Source: Sabethes cyaneus (taxonomy: Eukaryota > Arthropoda > Insecta > Diptera > Culicidae). Taken from it: 64,000 bases of DNA. The stretch is taken from the NCBI RefSeq assembly GCF_943734655.1, contig NC_071354.1, forward strand, positions 200,475,911-200,539,910, written 5' to 3'. The notes beneath the pieces are model-generated. The model did no database searches. It was not told the DNA's origin and saw only the letters and a list, made by a program, of their open reading frames with translations. How positions within the stretch are numbered: the first letter of the stretch is position 1; every line of letters begins with the position of its first letter. Position numbers and translations under genes: made by a program. Positions 13,116 through 25,864 of the stretch are shown piece by piece.

Positions 13116-14175
13116 CATATAGAGTAGGGCGGGGCATAAGTGCGATGCTTGAAGTTGTCATCAATTTTCTTTATATAAAGAAGGACAACAACAGAATATA
13201 TTTTATAGTGATGCAGTAACTCAATACCTTAACATTTAACTATAAATTGTCTGGAATAATAATGTTATGTAAAATAAATTTTTCATTCTTCTGATCAAGT
13301 GCCGATTCGCACTTTTACCCCACTAGCGAGGCAAAAGTGCGATTGCCGCGGGGCAAAAGTGCGAAGCTCGAATCCATGAATTTAACACAGCAGTAGCTAA
13401 CAAAACCATATTATCTTCAATCTGCGTTATGTTTCGGTAAGGAATATTTTCAATTTGCACCTTTCCCATTTTGCGCTGGTGTATTGCAGCCCCTGTCAGA
13501 TCAAAACTTTTCCAAACGTTTGTTTTTTGGTTCATCAGCGGAAAAACATGGTTTTCCTTCGGCCAACATCTCTAGAGCACGCAGTTTTCTGCAGATCTTC
13601 CATTTCTGGTATCCATAATATAGGGTCTCAAGCTGTATAAAATTAGCTATACATGTTTGCCTCGTCCATGAATCGCACTTTTGCCCCGTCCGTGAATCGT
13701 ACTTTTACCCCGCTAGACGCTTCCCAAGTAGCACACTTTAGGTCCATTAAGTTGAAGCAACCGGATTACGACTGAAATTAGTCATATTTCGGTTACTACA
13801 ACAACTTTGTAACAACTGTGCTAGTAGGGTTGACGGGGTTTGATTAAATAGAAGAAAAGCGAAATATATTTTGTAAATTTTTTTCACCGTGTTTGCAAAA
13901 AAGATATGTGTGTGATGTAAAACGCTGCTACAAATTTTCAACAAGTAATATCCTCCTGTTGATATCGTATTTGCCGTATAATGAAAAATTACATCAAAAC
14001 CGCCCTAAAATAACATTTGCACATAACTTAGCAACTATGCTTCGTAAGCATTTAAAGTTTACGTTAGATTCAAGCTGTCAAAGTAGTCTCCCATCCATGC
14101 CAATGTAATCAATTCACTCGGAATCTGCACCGATAAATCATCGAATCGCACTTTTACCCCTCCTTACTCTATATG
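13116..14175. mobile_element. TIR element with repeated 'AAAAGTGCGAT' motifs
   Basis: The left end reads TAGAGTAGGGCGGGGC then ATAAGTGCGAT. The right end is its near complement, ATCGCACTTTTACCCC then TCCTTACTCTA, consistent with a TA target duplication. Additional copies of the GGGG(C/T)AAAAGTGCGA motif lie inside on both strands (about 13300-13365 and 13670-13715). No transposase is encoded. A smaller MITE is nested inside at about 13723-13826. Confidence 0.75.
13723..13826. mobile_element. Short MITE (CCCAAGTAGCACA...TGTGCTA), nested
   Basis: About 100 bp, beginning CCCAAGTAGCACACTT and ending ACTGTGCTAGTA, with a near-palindromic core around GACTGAAATTAGTC. A second copy lies at 23991-24093. 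It sits inside the TIR element at 13.1-14.2 kb and is therefore the younger insertion. Confidence 0.65.
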
Positions 14176-17100
14176 TTAGTGTTTTCCATGCAAAAACCTA
14201 CGAAAAAAAAGAAAAAATGGCAATTTTTGCAAATTCTATAGTTTGAATTTCCATTTCTGTTTGGTGTTAGACGCGTACACTCATTTTTTGAGTTCTTTAA
14301 GCTGTAGAGCCCTGCAGAGTTGTTGATTTTATTAAAAAAAAATTCGACTTACATCCCACAAATTATTTTTTGCCCTCCGATTTTATCGCCCGCTTTCTGG
14401 CTAAGCAATGGGGGAGTTGTTTTCTGCTTTACTGTGAGGCAAAATTGCAAATTTGTATATTAAAGTACCCATGCTTTCATAGTTACGTATCTGCCAAAAT
14501 GAATCATCTAAGCTTGAACTCCTCAGAAACTTGCAAAACTCGAAATAGTAACAAAGATTATTCGACTTTCATGGTTTATGTACAACGCACTTTAATTTGT
14601 GGCAATTCTAAGTTTGTCGGGTCAGCTAGTGGCTGTCAAAAATTTGAAAGTGCTACTATTTTTTAAACAAACTTTCCATTCGTTATTTGCATTGGCGAAA
14701 CTAGCGCTCATTTCTAGGGGGGGCTATAGTCCCCGGCATTTTTTTCGACCATTTTATTTTGTCGGTATATTAAAATTAAATGCACATTAATGCATGAGAT
14801 CTTATAACTGTGATGTACATAAAAATTACTCTAAAGTTTTTATTATCTAAAGTTATCCAACTATAGTTTTTTCTTACATTTAAAAACCCAGGTCGATTTG
14901 GGGGATGGATTAGCAACACGGTTTTTTAGTGAAGTGACGGTTTGTGCTCTAGTGTTCTAAAATGGTTTTCGCCGGTTTAAAACCAGGTCCGTGTGTATAT
15001 TTGTTGAAATGGTGATGCAGAATACAATCCACTTACGCAGTGAAGTATGAAGGATTGATCAACCAGCTTCACACCGAGCTAAAAACTCAAGGATTTATTA
15101 CGACCTTTTATGAAAAAAGGCAGACATATTGATAAGTATGATTCAGAAACAGCATTCAAGGGGTATGTAAATAAATGCTGTTTCTCATATTGTAAAAAGG
15201 TATATATTCTTACAAATACAAATTATCCAAAATAATGGTATTTCTGTGAAATCATTTATAACAGGAAGTAACAGGTACTCTTTTTATTTTCTTAATTGAT
15301 ATTGTTTTCGTATTTTTTAGTTGTATAGAAAATTATTTTGAAAATTGTGCCTGTATGTACTCATTAGACATCTGTAATAATTTACATACGCCGGTCCCTC
15401 GAAAAATCTGACAGCATCTGATTTATCTTGCAGTCTCAGCTCATTTCAATGAGAAATATATAGGTACGGGGAACATAAATATTTACAGTTGTAAATAAAT
15501 TAGATGATAGTGCTACAGCCAGTTGCTTGTTAAACTTTAGAAAAAATAGGTTTGAAGTCATACTTGTTGGTTTTCCGGATACTTTCATTATTACAAAAGT
15601 ACAATATTTTGTATTGAGTTAAATGTTCCGCAGCCGTTTCCACACCTGTATACGTTGTACTGTATCACAGGTTGTGTCATTTTTCATTTTTGCTTTGATG
15701 TGGCACAACAGTAGAATCAATATATATAGAATGCCAGTGTCGCTGTTTTACTACGGGACTCATTGTGGTAAACATGATGCTAACAATCTGTATCAAGTCT
15801 GTGAATCGGGAACTTCATTGTCAAAGTTGCTCATTGTTATTTATCTGTTCTTTATCTGTGCGCTCGTTGGTACTGTCATCAGTGCGCTCATCGCTGTGTT
15901 TTCATGCCAGTGAAATGTTTTTAAACGTTCTTTTTCTTTCGTCCGGATGAATTGAATCCCTCAGCTACGCCCTTTTGCACCGATTTTTTCAGAAATTTGC
16001 AGCAAGCGAAGTTTCCAATCACATTACTTGGCAGCCATATTTGAAATTTTAAACTGGTTGTCAAAGTTTGACAATGAGATTCCTTTTTGATGAATCTCAG
16101 GCACACACACATATGCATATATACTGTAAATACATTATCTGAACAAGTGTGATGTTTACCACGCGCACTGCAGCGACACTGGCATTCTATATATATTGAT
16201 TATACTGGCACAACTCACAAATAGTTCAAAAATCGCGGTAGAAATCGACTATCAACAGCGCTGCCAGATTTTTTTTCTTATATGCTATATTTTAAAATAG
16301 TTTAATATAATTGATATTTTATACCTGATTTTGAAGATGGTATTGTGTAAACATGTGACAGAGGTAGAGCGGATCTAAATTTGAATAAGCGTGAGCATAC
16401 TTTTTTGCCTTTATTTACGTGGGATTTTCCAAATACTGATTTTCGCGGGAAGATTCTGATCAATTATATCCAACATATAAATCAATCATTACACAATCAA
16501 TTTGATTACATGACCAATTATATGAGGGTCGATTTCTTTGGTACAACATGCCAAAGAAATTGAAAGTCCAAAAGTAATAGTGAAGTCCATATGATTCTGC
16601 TAGTACATTCGGGCGGGGCTTAATGACTAGAAGTTGATTCCGGAATGCGCTCAGTCATTCTTCATGGGTATTTGGAAAGTCAGTAGAGCTAATACCTTCA
16701 ATAACCCGAAACTAAGATAATTGCAGAGATGTAGTATAGCTTCCTTTTTTTCATAATATCACTGCCAGACAGTGGGAGATAGACAGGTTATATACACAAA
16801 CAGACACATTTAAAAAACCAGGTCGATTTTTCTAAGGGGGGCTAAATCTCTCCTAGGGAGGGATTAAATTCAACAGTTTTCGCCAGCTCAACAGCTTTCA
16901 ATCGTTAATCTAATGGATAGTTAGTTAGCCTGACAAGGTGTTAGGCAGTTAGGCTCGAGAAGAAATTTTTATTATTTTAAAGCTGGCAGGCACTAGTACA
17001 TAGTACTTTTTCCTTTTTCAAGTTTCACTATGTGAAGAGACCTAAACTTTAAATCTAGGTGAAAAGCCTTGTATTGAGGAAATGTTTCTTTAATTTCTTA

Positions 17101-20100
17101 AAATTTTAAGACAATTAGTCTAATTAACACTAATAGAAGTGGTTTCCCTTCAATCTTAATGAACCTGAATTGTGTTTTAGATAAAAGCCACCTAGGGCAA
17201 CCCTTTCTTTAATTTACCGCGCAAGCATTCAAACCTTTACATCATTTTTATTTGAACCTGAACACACCGCGTTGACAACACCACCTGTAAAAAAGAAGAT
17301 TACTCACAAATATTTGATCCATCCTAGCACATTGAATGCGCGATACACCGTAACCGGTTGTAAACAGCTTTTTTTTTGGTATGTTGATACAAATATATGT
17401 TGTACGTTAGATGGCGGCGGACGTATCGCTGAGCCGTTTGGTGTGAAATATATTTTCAGCCGGGGTTCCGGTTCCGGCCGCGGTCTACCCTATCAAGCTA
17501 CCTGACGCTACCCGAGGTAGAGTGTGCTGCACACGCCGTGCAAATGATTCGTTTATTTAAGTAATAATTTTATATACAAATATTTAGAGAAACAAGCAAA
17601 GAAGCAACATGCAGACATATAATATATTTAGTACGCTCACACGCATCACACGCACATACACATCGTGCGTTGGTACGTGCGAATCGTTATCAGAATTCTA
17701 TTTGAACGGGGCGTAAATTCTACCGAAAATCTACGGTCTACCTAAACTACCTAAGAAGAAACAACAGCAGAAGATTCATGCAGATGTGCGGAGTTTCGTC
17801 GGGCTTCAAGCCGCCATGCCATGAACATGGCATAAACATTATTTGAAAGAAATATTACTTCTGTTGGGCGCGGGGGAGGACTTTTCTTTCCGTAAACGAA
17901 ATCAGAGGAGGCAGGCAGGCAGCTCGGCTCGGTGTGATATGGTTTCGGATTGCGTGGTGGAAACTAAAAAGCGCGAACAATGTGCGATAAGAATGTCGGA
18001 AGGCACGAAACGTTGCAAAAGATTGGGCTGTAGTGGCCTGTGTGGGGCGGTGGGGTGTTAGATAGGGGGAGGAATTTTTGCCGGTGGGCATTCACCGAGA
18101 GCTGCGAAACTACTGCAGCGTGCACACAAAGCAGCTGCTGAACAAGGACGCGGAGTTTTTCGTCCGGGCGGCGGGGATGGCAAAGCAGGATGTTTTTCTT
18201 TCGCTACGCTGCTGCACGGCTCGGTCGGTACGAGCTTTGTTCTATGCAGAGCTACGCGAGCACGACTGCAACCGGAGAGAAGTGTAAGGGTAAGTAACAT
18301 AAGCGGCAAAACTGGTGTTCTTATAAGCTATATAGCAATATGCTCGACATGCAAATTTGGTGTAACAGATTTTTTCCGTCCATCTAATGGTTCGCTGAGA
18401 GATGGTTTCTCCCATCGCATCGTATGGGAGATGGGCAAGGATTGGCTGGCTGGCTGGCTGGTTGGTTGGCTGCTGGTTCTTTTTGCACAAGCTACTCGTA
18501 GAGAAGACTGCGAGGTTTTACCGGCACTTTACAGAGTTCAACTGCTATTCGGAAAATATCAAGTGTTTACCTTTCGTGCACTGCTCGGTCGAAGTGTGTT
18601 GATAGTAGGTTTTAATTACATTATGCAGTTTGACTGAGATAGTTCACTACACTTGTATGACTTGAAAATTGTTTTTTGAAGTTTAAAGTTACACATTCTA
18701 TATTCTTAGTCAAATTTAATTTGATAGTAGATTAAAAGAGTAATATAAAAACAAATAAAAATTTTGTTCAACGAAGCTTTTCTATTTTCTTCCATCAAAC
18801 TTTAACTTCTCCTTATTTTAAACCTAAATGGTTTTAAACAGTTCAAGTTCTAGCTGGATCCCGCATTCTAATTGCAATGCATGTTATTCCCCATGAATCC
18901 AACCAATGTTATCGCGTTCGACATTTACCTTTACTTCGCCCCCATGGTTGTTTCCGCGTCGTTCTTATCGCGTCAGTACTAAACACACTTTTACGATTTT
19001 GGAGGTTTCTTTGTTTTCGTTTTGTTCCCGCCGCAGGTTTCTTTTTTATGCCACCTCAGCTCTTTTACCGCGATGTAAGTTTGTACGGGTGGCAATGGTT
19101 GTTTACAACGGCAGCTATATGGTTACATAACTTTACGAGCAACGCTTTCCATTAAGTTGGAAGTGTTTTCCACTGTTTTTACTGTTTCGTTCAGTATACA
19201 TCGTTAGGTGAAATTTGTTTTTTTTTCAGAAAGAATAAAATTTTAAAAGTAAAAATAACATTCTGCTTGTAATAAGGACAGTTATCGAACTTTGTCCCTT
19301 AAAAGTGAAAGTAAGTTTAAAATACCTTGCAACAGCTTATCAATTAACTGCAATCAGACTACACACACGCAACTATTTAGTTGTGAAACATATCCTCCAA
19401 ACCACATCGAACAATACGAACAACAGTAATGACGGAGTTAAACGTGCAGAGAGTACATTTGTTGGCCCTGTTCCTTTTTTTTATTGTGTAGTACCCGTCC
19501 TCTCGTCTTGTGTCTCACACTAAAAGTTGTGATGTATTCTATTGTCGGTACACACAGCAAACTAAAGCGAATTATTATTGCCGCATTAAAGGAACAGTGA
19601 AGCGCGTACTTCAGCTTTGCTTGGGTGGCTCTTTTTGTTGCCCCACCGCGCTGCCGTTTGATGAAACTCTATTTACTGTACCCCGATCAGCCACGGCACG
19701 GCACACGGCAACTGCCAACGCGATGATCCCCGTTCCGTCCTGAAAAGAAGCGCGAAGCGCCAAGCGGTACGAGGGGAGTAAATTCCTGCTGTCACAATCG
19801 AGGAAGAGCATAAAATCCGACGACAATTCTTAGCGATGCGATGGTTGCGAAGGATAATGGAGTGAATACAATGGCATTATCCAATTGAGGAAACCCCCGT
19901 GCCGTGCCGTGCCGTGGCCGGCTGGGTGGGTGGCTGTGTGGGGAAACGGTCGTCGTCCTGCTTTCCCATAGTTTTCCTTACGGTCGTCGTCGGTTGGGGG
20001 GAATAGTTTCACCGGCAGTCAAAAGGAAACCTACGGGAGCAAATACAATGTATCTATTCTCATTGCTTTTCCCGGTAGGGTTGAGCAAGGGAATGGGGAG

Positions 20101-20907
20101 GAATAACTGCGGCAAGTTGGTATTTTAGTGGGACAATTCCATTAGTGTAAGGTATTTCATGTGTGTATGGAGTCCGAAGATGATGACGATTAACAGTAGC
20201 GGAGAAAGCGATTGTCTGCTCGGATCAGTGGATTTGTCGGAAGTTTTGCGAAATTTATTTAGTTTACTTATTTAACTGTAATGCCGCTGTATTTCGGAAA
20301 TGACCGATTCGTGGTATAGCTGCCATTTATGTTCTACAGACAGGGTACGGTTTGCATGATAAAAATAAGAACCGTTTAGTTCGTCATTACGTGACCGAGT
20401 GAAGTATAATAGAAATGGTTATGGCAATCGATTTTTAAATTGCACCCATAACGTTTTCCGATGCAAACCACTCGGAAGAAAAAATAAAACTAGTCGACGC
20501 AACATTTTCAATGCGGAGAACTTCAAGAAGAAACGATTGGTTTCCATAAAAGTAGCTTTTCAAATATGAATAGGTTACTCAATTAAATAGAACAAAATAA
20601 CCCGCGTCTGCATCATTTTGTTAACAAATGGAGACGCATGGTTACCGGTTGAATTTACTACGCAGAGGGGTAGTAAATATTTCAACTTTATAAACCGCTT
20701 ATTCGTCCGGTTCTAAAGCCCCAGACCGAGATAAGACATTTTTTTCAATCGGTGATATAGAAAATGCGTTTGGAACCGTTTTGCTTGGTACCAAAATACC
20801 AACCAACCTATTACATCTTGGGGTTTATCCAGTAGAAGTTCCAGTTCTCTCCTGCCTCGTGCTATCTTGTCCTGTCCTGTCTGTCTATCCTGTGTGTGTG
20901 TCTGTTC
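14176..20907. other. No recognised gene; scattered repeats and GC-richer patches
   Basis: Mostly AT-rich. The word CCAGGTCGATTT occurs at about 14889 and 16819, each beside a G-rich run. GC-richer unique patches at about 17440-18300 and 19600-20060 hold several overlapping short frames on both strands but no family I recognise. A (TGGC/TGGT)n run lies near 18444-18472. These patches may be regulatory or untranslated sequence of an unseen gene. Confidence 0.4.
15690..16215. repeat. Inverted repeat around a ~350 bp loop
   Basis: An arm at about 15710-15745 (AATCAATATATATAGAATGC then CAGTGTCGCTG) recurs as its complement at about 16170-16205. Weaker complementarity extends to GGTAAACAT on the inner side. 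Probably a foldback or MITE remnant; the outer limits are unclear. Confidence 0.6.
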
Positions 20908-21425
20908 TCCCAAGCAGCAATACGTTTGTTAGTTTTCCTGACCACTTTCATAAAACCGCTAACAAAGCTATGAGAAGCACTTTCTGATGACCGCTATAGA
21001 AATGCCCTCCGACCAAGTGGCCTACTCTCCGGAAGGTTTTTATAACATCTTTAAGAGGTCAGCTTAGGTATAATCTCAAGTAGTTTTATCACACTCTGCT
21101 GAAGGCAGCAGTAAAACCGATTATATATTACGCTTGACGGAAACCGCAGTAATGCAATGAGGCTTTCCGCTTTGTTCGATAAAACTGTAAAGCATAAAAC
21201 CTGCTAAGGCAGAAAAGTAAAACCAGACGGCCAACTTTGTTAACTTGAAAATATACAGCCGAGAACAGAAAAGTTTTACTGTCAAATAATCCTGATCGTT
21301 TTGGTTTATAGCAACCATAAAACATATTCGATAGAACAAATAATGAATTTTCACCAGCTTGCGTAGTTATGCAGCATATGCGCAATGATTTTTATCGCGC
21401 ATATTGGAATGATGATGGTTGGTTA
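20908..21425 (+). mobile_element. Partial copy of the CCCAAG(T/C)A(A/G)CAA MITE family
   Basis: Begins CTCCCAAGCAGCAATACG and aligns along its length with the reverse complement of 28158-29330 and with 61671-62435: shared ATAAAACCGCTAA, TTCTGATGACCG, CCAAGTGGCC and TGTTAACTTGAAAATATA. The right terminus is missing, and a CT-rich low-complexity tract (about 21459-21535) follows. Confidence 0.7.
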
Positions 21426-22404
21426 AAGTCAACACGTCATCAAAATTTTGCAATTTTTGTCTCTCTCTCGCTCTTTCTTTCTTTCTCTCTTTTATTTCTC
21501 TTTCGCCATCTCTTTCATCTTTCTCTGTTTTCACCTTTGTTTTCTCTAAAACATAACAATCCATTAGCGAATTGGTTTTATTAACTTGTTATAGTAGTTT
21601 TATCAGAGCATTGCGAAGTGCGCCAAGTCTTATAAATGGTTTTCCTAAAGTCAATTTTATCATATCTCGACCATGTTGGAGAGTGTCTCATTCGCTTGTC
21701 ATATTTGATGAACAGATAAGTATGTAATTAACCTAATAAGCGGTTTAAGGGGTCATATACAGTTAGGAGGCTTAAAAAAGTGGATTTTTCTAGAATTTTT
21801 CTAGAGAAAACCCTTTAACTGATTAAAGTGAAGATTTGTATACATCTTGCAGTAGCTTTTGGCCGTATTTTAACGTATTTTATGTTTGAAAAAAGTTATT
21901 TAAATAGCTGCTACAGTTAATCTCCTATAACTCTTCTAAAATAAGGCGTCTTGCGGTGAGCACGATATCTTAGGACTGAATCATCGAAAATCGAAAGACC
22001 CTAACGAAATCGATGATAAAAAATATTATCTATCGAAGGATTTAGCAATATAATCATTTTTGACGAATTGGCGGCTTGTTAAACATAAAAAATCGATTTT
22101 TGGGATAAATTTTGCTCTTAAATTGTCCATAAAATAGGAAATATTAATCGGTGAGGAAAAATCTTCGATTAATCTGTAGAATATATGCTTAGCACACTTG
22201 TGTCAAAATTTGAAGTGATTCGGTTCAGCCGTTTTCGAGAAATCTTGCTCACCGACTTTGAGAACACGGTTTTGAGAAACGCGCGTTCAAAGTTTCGCGT
22301 TCCTTCTTCAATCGTTACAAATCGTTACAAATATGCGTATACAGCAGTCCCCCGAATAACGCGGTTTCGAATAAGGACGTTTCCATTAAGGACGGTCTCG
22401 AGTG

Positions 22405-22516
22405 ATCCCAAGCAACAATGGGAGTTTTATTGTACTCTTATGGCGGTTTTCATGACCAATTTTGGTCTTGAATGCCATCATAAGAGTGTAATAAAACCCA
22501 AATTGTTACTTGGGAT
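22405..22516. mobile_element. 112 bp palindromic MITE of the CCCAAG family, nested
   Basis: Begins ATCCCAAGCAACAA and ends TTGTTACTTGGGAT; the two halves fold on each other through GAGTTTTATTG and CAATAAAAC-type words. The same termini bound the longer copies at 28158-29330 and 61671-62435. It interrupts the left arm of the foldback element and is absent from the right arm, so it inserted after the arms formed. Confidence 0.8.
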
Positions 22517-22689
22517 TCCATTAACGCGGTCGAACGTCCTTATTGGAGACTACGTAGCATATGGGAATTGACCTAATTGGTTCCAACATGGAATAACTCG
22601 TGATCCTGATCTAATAGACGGTTGGTGTCTTCGACAAAGTTGTTCAGTACATCAACGGGTTTTCATTGGATTATAGTATTGCGGAATTG

Positions 22690-23450
22690 TCTCACAACGT
22701 GGCGCTAGCGTATATGTAATATTTTTGTATAGGCTGTATCTCGCGCTGCAGGCTATCTAGAAAGTTGCGGCCTTCGGGAAGGTTGCTCATATGACTGCCA
22801 CCTTCAAGATGGCATGGAAAAAAGCGCAGAACTGACTCACTACGTGGCGCTAGTGTATATGTAATCCTCTTATGCAGGGTGTATCTCACGCTGCTGACTA
22901 TCTAGCAAGTTGCGGTTTTCGAGAAGGTTATTCATATGACTGCGACCTTCAAGAAGGGATGGAAAATATTGCAGAATTGCCTCACTACGTGGCGTTGGCA
23001 TATATGTAATCTTCTTAAGCAGGCTGTATCTCGCGCTACTGATTGTCTGGAAAGTTGCGGTCTTCGGGAAGGTTATTCATAAAACTGCCACCTTCAAGAT
23101 GATATGAAAAATATTGCAGAATTGCCTCACTACGTGGCGCTAGCATATATGTAATCTTCTTATGAAGGCTGTATATCGCGCTGCTGACTATATAGCAAGC
23201 TACGGTCTTCGAGAAGGTTATTCATGACTGCGACGTTCAAGAAGGAATGGAAAATATTGCAGAATTGCCTCACTACGTGGCGCTGGCATACATGTAATCT
23301 TCTTAAGCAGGCTGTATCACGCGCTGCTGACTATATAGCAAGCTGCGGTCTTCGAGAAGGTTATTCGTATGACTGAGACCTCCAAGGGGTGGAAAATATT
23401 ACATATATAATATTACGCGCTGCTGACTATATACCAAGTTGCGGTCTTCG
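22690..23450 (+). repeat. ~145 bp tandem repeats, left arm
   Basis: Five units marked by CTACGTGGCGCTAGC, at about 22698, 22840, 22987, 23132 and 23275, plus a damaged sixth. Each unit continues with ATATGTAAT, GGCTGTATCTCGCGCTG, AAGTTGCGGTCTTCG, GAAGGTTATTCATATGACTG and TGCAGAATTGCC. Confidence 0.85.
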
Positions 23451-23990
23451 AGAAGGTTATTCAAATGACGGTGGGATTTTTCTGGCCATTTAGGAAATAG
23501 CACTTACGGATAGATGGTAGACTAACCCGATGGATTATTTTTGCGAGGACTGTGGGGGATATACGAGTTTCTTCTAAAAAAAGCATGCTGAACATAATAG
23601 TATAAACATAAACGTCAGCATTGATTTGCAATTGTGGAGCCCCACCTCTGAGCACGCCGGTGAGCTAATGCGTTCCATATAAAAAAGTTGTAGGGACCTA
23701 AACTGCCATTTTCAAAAGATGATTAGATCACGATACTATTTCGTGGTTACCGTTGCACCACTATTATCAAACACGTTCATCGCTACCAGGATGCTTACCA
23801 GGATGAGTCGAAAAATTTTGGTTTGTTAGGTTTCAACAAAAATTTAAGTACTGTACAAAATTTTTGTATTTAATTTTTAATATATGGAAAAATAAACACT
23901 GGTTTTTTTCTTTTTTGTTTAGTTATTGAAGGTCTGGTGTTATTATTTTTTTCTTGCCCCCCTCTTTAAAAAAATTTCCAGACCAGGACA

Positions 23991-24093
23991 CCCAAGTAGC
24001 ACACTTTTGTCACTTCTGGTTGCTGCAACCTATTTATGACTGGAATCAGTCATTAATCGGTTACCATAACTAGTTTATAATAACTGTGCTAAT
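23991..24093. mobile_element. Short MITE (CCCAAGTAGCACA...TGTGCTA), loop of foldback
   Basis: The same family as 13723-13826: starts CCCAAGTAGCACACTTTT, has a near-palindromic GACTGGAATCAGTC centre and ends AACTGTGCTAA. It lies in the loop between the two arms of the foldback element. Confidence 0.65.
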
Positions 24094-24149
24094 ATGCATG
24101 GTTTAACAGATATTTTGTAATCACTGCAGCGCAATATAAAGCCTTCACA

Positions 24150-25300
24150 AAAAGATTACATATACACTAGCGCCACGTAGTGAGACAATTCTGCAATAAC
24201 TATTTCGAAGGCCGCAACTTGCTAGATAGCCAGCAGTGCGAGATACAGCCTGCCTAAGCGGATTAAATGTACACTAGCGCCACGTAGTGAGACAATTCTG
24301 CAAAATTTTCCATACCATCTTTAAGGTGGCAGTCATGTGAATAACCTTCCCGAAGACCACAACTTTCCAGATAGTCATCATCGCAAAATACAGCCTGTAT
24401 AAGAATGTTACATGTACACTAGCGCCACGTAGTGAAGAAATTCTGCAATATTTTTTATACCATCTTGAAGGTGGCAGTCATATGAATAACCTTCCCGAAG
24501 ACCGCAACTTTCCAGATAGCCATCAGCTTTAGATACAGCCTGTATAATAATGTTACACATACACCAGCGCCACGTAGTGAGACAATTCTGCAATATTTTC
24601 CATACCATATTTAAGGTGGCAGTCATATGAATAACCTTCCCGAAGACCGCAACTTTCCAGACAGTCAACAGCGCAAGATACAGCCAATACAAGAATGTTA
24701 CATATATGCTAGCGCCACGTAGTGAGATAATTCTGCAATATTTTCCATCCCTTCTTGAAGGTCTCAGTCATATGAATAGCCTTCTCGAAGACCGCAGCTT
24801 GCTATATAGTCAGCAGTGCGATATACAGCCTTCATAAGAAGATTACATATATGCTAGCGCCACGTAGTGAGGCAATTCTGCAATATTTTTCATATCATCT
24901 TGAAGGTGGCAGTTTTATGAATAACCTTCCCGAAGACCGCAACTTTCCAGACAATCAGTAGCGCGAGATACAGCCTGCTTAAGAAGATTACATATATGCC
25001 AGCGCCACGTAGTGAGGCAATTCTGCAATATTTTCCATCCCTTCTTGAAGGTCGCAGTCATATGAATAACCTTCTCGAAGACCGCAACTTGCTAGATAGT
25101 CAGCAGCGTGAGATACAGCCTGCATAAGAGGATTACATATACACTAGCGCCACGTAGTGAGTCAGTTCTGCGCTTTTTTCCATGCCATCTTGAAGGTGGC
25201 AGTCATTTGAGTAACCTTCCCGAAGGCCGCAACTTTCTAGATAGCCTGCAGCGCGAGATACAGCCTATACAAAAATATTACATATACGCTAGCGCCACGT
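24150..25300 (-). repeat. ~145 bp tandem repeats, right arm (inverted)
   Basis: Nine units marked by the complement CTAGCGCCACGTAG, from about 24170 to 25295. Spacing is ~145 bp except for the first interval, which is about 40 bp short. Units alternate between types (AAGGTGGCAGTC versus AAGGTCGCAGTC), and the outermost four match the left-arm units in mirror order. Confidence 0.85.
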
Positions 25301-25864
25301 TGTAAGACAATTCCGCAATACTATAATCCAATGAAAACCTGTTGATGTACTGAACAACTTTGTCGAAGACACCAACCGTCTATTAGGTCAGGATCACGAG
25401 TTATTCCATGTTGGAACCAATTAGGTCAATTCCCATATGCTACATAGACTCCATTAACACGGTTTCCATTAACGCGGTCCCTATTAGCGTCCTTATTGGG
25501 GGGATTACTGTAACTTCGTTAATATTTACCGGATTAGCTTAAAATTTTCTGTGCACATACTTAAATATATGTAAATATATGATCATGAAATAAACAGAAA
25601 ATCAATTTTTCGAACATTCTAACTGTATATAACCCCTGAAAGGATAAATGGAAAATACAAACACCGGCTTCAAGTATTGTAGGATGGCAGGTCTGTTTTT
25701 ACGCAAATATACCGTCCAATTAGGTTAGATTTCCGAATTTCCGCCATGCCAACTTTATTAATATTTAATGTTATAAAGATGATAGGAAATGTGCTCCAGT
25801 CTGGGCCCTCCCGTGGACTTCAAATTGATTGTTTGAATTTAAACCTGTGCCATTTAAAACCAAA

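Larger units (their letters stand above)
22342..25510. mobile_element. 3.2 kb foldback element with pogo/Tigger-like ends
   Basis: The left end reads CAGCAGTCCCCCGAATAA and the right end, on the other strand, CAGTAATCCCCCCAATAA. Both are flanked by TA (22340-22341 and 25511-25512). The arms (22342 to about 23450, about 24150 to 25510) are inverted copies at high identity; a ~65-residue frame at 22692-22889 (minus) and 25108-25305 (plus) is identical at all but two residues. The arms hold tandem ~145 bp units. No transposase is present. The terminal CAGT and TA duplication point to the Tc1/mariner-pogo group by inference. Confidence 0.8.
21748..25637. mobile_element. Outer TIR element (AGGGGTYATATACAGTTAG ends) carrying nested insertions
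   Basis: A 19 bp terminal repeat AGGGGTCATATACAGTTAG at 21748-21766 matches, with one difference, the complement of 25619-25637. Subterminal sequence on the left (about 21990-22320) is AT-rich and non-coding; on the right only about 110 bp remain between its terminus and the nested element. No clear target duplication was found. Confidence 0.65.

Noticed and set aside
22692..25305. A conserved ~65-residue protein encoded twice (22692-22889 minus, 25108-25305 plus)
   Set aside because: It lies within the inverted tandem repeats of the foldback element; the similarity comes from the repeat DNA.
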